Assembly (NCBI GenBank): GCA_030704615.1 | Contig: CM060732.1 | Coordinates: 17,608,001 to 17,672,000, forward strand | DNA from: Takakia lepidozioides | Taxonomy: Eukaryota > Streptophyta > Takakiopsida > Takakiales > Takakiaceae | Reading direction: 5' to 3' | DNA length: 64,000 nucleotides | In this document: positions 60,680 through 64,000 of the stretch, in pieces | How the letters are laid out: each line of letters begins with the position of its first letter | Position numbering within the stretch: the first letter of the stretch is position 1 | Program-made: the position numbers and the translations under genes | The notes under the pieces: model-generated | The model's database searches: none | What the model was told of the DNA's origin: nothing | Seen by the model: the letters and a program-made list of their open reading frames with translations, nothing else

Positions 60680-63600
60680 ATGGGTTCAAAGAGGGTAGCA
60701 AACCAAAGAGCGAAGATTGTAAGACCTGGCCCTGCCGAGAGATTGGAAGCAGAGCGTCAAAGAAAACTTCAACAAGCTGCGCGTCAGGGAAAATATCGTC
60801 GTGTCCACAAACAGAAAGAGTCACGCAGATCTGAAATGGAAACTGCCCTTATGCTCGATGAGGTGATAATAGACGTGAGCGAGCAAAGGAGATTAGCAGC
60901 CCTAATTGTCGCTTTCATAGACACCACCCTTGCGAGATGTCCAGGTCCTAAGAGCAGGAAGATTGTGATGGAGAGGGTTCTGTCTAACCCCAAAGTGATT
61001 GCCCTCACACCAGAGTATTGTGTGCCTCCGGAACTAGCACTTGCACAACAAGAGGTCTTGGCAGGCGTCAACAGATCTTTGGAGGCCATCAAACAGGCAA
61101 ATTCCTCTGCCCAACTTGCTAGTAAACATTGTCTTCTCACAGCAAGCATTGTTGCTGAGCCAACCTCTTCAGCAAGACACTTGGCAAAAGTGCTTGGAGT
61201 ACATCACAGGAACATTTTGATTGCAAATCAAAGGCGTAAGGTCATGAGCGACTCAGGTGCATCTTTGTGGTCTCTGTCTGTGAGGAAGAAGCGGATAGAG
61301 ATTATTCCAACGTCAACTAAGAACGCTGTAGTTCAATGGTGGGTCTCAGAGACCCGGGTCAGTCCCGATAAGAGTAAAGTTACTAGGAAGCGTCTGGAGG
61401 CAGGGGTGTATGATGAGAAGCCTACTCACTTTCTCATGGAAACTCAGATATGTGTAGAGTGCCCTCTTCTGAATTTTCATGTATGTTGAGGTACTTCATG
61501 GGAGTGGTTGGGTTGTCCATGGCACTTGAGGGGAATGAGTGTAGTCTATGATGCTTGAATCACAGTGACTATGTAGTCTATGGTGGTTCAGGGCAGTTGT
61601 TGTGTAATCCATGGTAGTGGAAGGGCAGTCGCTATGTAGTCCACGGTACCTCAAGAGGTGCGTGGCACTTAAAGGGAGTGGATGTGTACTGTATCATGCT
61701 AGAAGGGACTTGCTATGCAGTCCATGGCACTAGCCAGGGTGTCATGGAGTGGTTATGTAGTCCATGAAGGGACCATGATAGTTCAGAGGAATGTTTATGT
61801 AGTCTAACATTATTCATATTACTATTTGTGTAGGCTTGTGGACAAATTGTCTAAGGAACTATGGATTAGTATATATTGAACGACTGAATCTGCTCATCTG
61901 TGGGGCTTTCTGTGTACAGGCAGAGTTCTCCCTTAGATTCAAAGCTGCTCATCCTAATACAGTGATTGGACATCGAACTTTTGAGGCTCTAAAGCCATTC
62001 TTTGTGAAAGCAATGAAGGATCGGAATACATGTGCATGCATCTACCACGTTGAGCTGAACGAACTTCGAATTGGTCTAAACAATATGAGGGTAACTTCTG
62101 GTCTTCATGACAAAGAGGTATGTAAGTGCCAATGCTCTGGTTTATGCTTCCACCCTAATCAATCATCTTGTGGAGCACAGTTGAAGGTTTACAAGGGAAT
62201 TACCGAATTGTGGGAATCTATTGTTTGCCAAAAAGGGGTTGAGGATGAGTGGCACAAACGTGAATGTCTATTTGGGCAGTGCAAGAAGTGTGGTCTGAAG
62301 ATCTTTCCATTCTGCCCTGTTGAAAATGATGGATCAGGCACTGGGCTAGTTGAGTGGAGGAGGTTTGCTATGGAAACCACCATGTCCAAAGCTGGCAAAC
62401 CTTTGAAGAAACTGACAATAGTTTACAAGAAAACTACGTCTGACGAGTTTGTGAACTACTTTAAGCCTAAGTTGCATAACTTTGTGAAGCACAACTTTGT
62501 GGCACGGTGGGAGGACAAGCAATTCAAGACCTGCATCAACTAGACACAATAGTGTCTGTTGTGGATTTTGCTGAGAACTACAGCTTTGAGATTCAGAATG
62601 AGGTTCAGAGTATGCATTGGCATACTTATCAGATTAGTATTCTTGTGCACATTACATTTCGTCATAACCCTGATGCTGATCCATATGACGAGGAATCGCG
62701 TATTCTCACGGAGTAACTTCTATATTTCTGACGACCGAAAGGAGTTTGTGCAACATTGTTTCAAGTTGCATTGGAGTCACATGGGTCGTCATGGTTATGC
62801 ACCCAAGTGGCATTGGATTTGGTCTGATGGTTGTGCCTCTCAATTTAAAAGCTCAAAGCCGTGGTACTTTGTAAGCAAGTACCCAAATATCACAGGGGGT
62901 TGCAAAATCATTTGGAGCTTCTTTGGCAGTGGCCATGGCAAGGGCCCACACGATGGTGCCGGTGCTGTTATCAAGAGGTCGGTTGTCAACTTCATTTTGA
63001 ATATTATTCAGTTTGCACCGAAATATCATGGTGATGCTTCCAAAGACTAAGTACTGTCAACTTGCTTCATATGTTTCACGGTTTTTTCATTGTTGATATC
63101 TTGTCAGGTTTCTAAGAAGAGCACAACTGGATGCTCAAGGACCCAAACTTCACAATGCAGAGGAGGTAGTGGCATTTTTACGAGAGCATTTATCACAGCG
63201 GCCAGAATCTTCCTACTCTGGATTGAGAAGGCCATTGCGCAGGATGTTTTGGCATGTAAAGGCGGATGACGTTGATAGGAGTGGCACTACCTTCAATTGT
63301 GATCCCATCAAAGGATCCATGAAGCTACACTCCATATGTGCAACTAATAAGCACAACTTGTCGCATCTTTTGGTCAAGGACCTTGCTTGTTTTTGTGTTT
63401 TCTGCTTAGATGGTCGGTGGTCTGACTGTATCAATATGCGATGGACGGGACCGTGGATCCCAAAGCAACTACAACTGCATGACACCAAGGCGGTTTGAGA
63501 GGCTATGTATGATGAGTGGGATGGCAATTGGCACACAGGGTTTGATGGCTCTGAATTGGCTGCAACACTTGAAATTGCAGACAATTTTGTCGTGAATGTG

Positions 63601-63945
63601 GAGGCTGGCAACTCGGAAGGCGTTTCTTTTTGGATAGTTAACTGTACAAAGACACTCCATGAAGTCAAAAGGCCTTTCAAGGATAAGTGGGGGACATCTT
63701 TTGTTGAAGGGGACGAAGTAGTTGCTGGCCTATATTACCAGAAGTGGGGCACTAGTGAATCCTCTTATGTTTTATTGAAGGACTTTCGACTGGTCTATCT
63801 ACATTCACATTTGGTGCGTGCAGTGAAGTTCCTCATGCCCCCAAAAGATTACAGGGCTAGTGGAAACGATGTTGTATATGAGCTGACTGAAGACGTGCGG
63901 ACTGGTATCAACTCTGTCATAGCATCTTTGGAAGAGGATGATTAG
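60680..63945 (+). pseudogene. DDE-type transposase-like gene with introns, decayed
   Basis: ATG at 60680. Exon 1 (60680-about 61483) is basic and contains ARHLAKVLGVHHRNILIANQ, a helix-turn-helix-like segment. An intron to 61919 holds a minisatellite. The next exon has KAAHPNTVIGHRTFEALKPF, Cys clusters (VCKCQCSGLCFHPNQSSC, QCKKCGLKIFPFC) and, after a shift near 62520, SVVDFAENYSFEIQNEVQSM. After a shift near 62715 come WHWIWSDGCASQFKSS and WSFFGSGHGKGPHDGAGAV. The Asp residues in VDFAENY and WSDGC and the acidic GPHDG suggest a DDE/DDD catalytic set. Exon 3 (63110-63945) ends SLEEDD with TAG; a TGA near 63496 probably replaces CGA. Superfamily not recognised. Confidence 0.6.
61490..61815. 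repeat. Degenerate minisatellite on TAGTCCATGGCACT, inside an intron
   Basis: ATGTAGTCCATGGCACTTGA and variants (TAGTCTATGGTGGTTCA, TAGTCCACGGTACCTCA) recur about eight to nine times with spacing of about 35-50 bp across the intron of the transposase-like gene. Confidence 0.8.
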
Positions 63946-64000
63946 GGATTGGCATAGGCTGGATGCCTTGCAACTGAAGTACTGAGGTTGGCAACAGAAG

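Overview
The window is repeat-rich nuclear DNA from a streptophyte and looks most like a charophyte alga (a Chara-like genome; inference, about 60% sure). The evidence is a plant-type UAP56 gene with ten introns, fragments of a PDR-type ABCG transporter and of a PPR-DYW protein, and a Ty3/Gypsy-type retroelement carrying a cytosine-5 DNA methyltransferase domain, an arrangement reported before from charophytes. A block of exactly 500 N (17480-17979) marks a scaffold gap. Only UAP56 is clearly intact. Almost everything else is a transposable element or a decayed gene copy.

Layout. 1-2160: the 3' part of an unrecognised open frame, then sequence with no gene and a CT-rich microsatellite. 2170-11949: a minus-strand Ty3/Gypsy element (element 1), 5'-truncated, with protease, RT-RNase H and integrase, then a large extra coding module between integrase and 3' LTR. 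11950-27786: an LTR pair (element 2, plus strand) around a nested mosaic. The mosaic holds an unrecognised minus-strand ORF, a palindromic satellite, a second LTR element (element A, 15635-20032, containing the gap), an integrase C-terminus plus post-integrase module of an A-like element (B, 20037-23614), and a DNA methyltransferase-RT polyprotein remnant (23640-25993). 27787-33035: two minus-strand L1-type LINE fragments. 35327-41391: the intact UAP56 gene. 42530-44212: a nearly open copy of the post-integrase module with no LTRs. 44229-46195: a MULE-like transposase remnant (minus). 47175-56555: three decayed copies of a multi-exon gene combining a ParB-like domain with a beta-class DNA methyltransferase fold. 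56743-58053: juxtaposed host-gene fragments (ABCG, PPR-DYW) and a DUF7869-like fragment. 60680-63945: a decayed DDE-type transposase-like gene with introns.

Three threads bear on DNA modification: a retroelement-borne C5 methyltransferase related in its motifs to DNMT3, a separate ParB/N4-N6-type methyltransferase-like family, and many premature stops in the retroelements that are mostly TAG at expected Gln or Trp codons, the footprint expected from C-to-T decay of methylated DNA. The best candidates for something undescribed are the ParB-methyltransferase family and the conserved post-integrase module.
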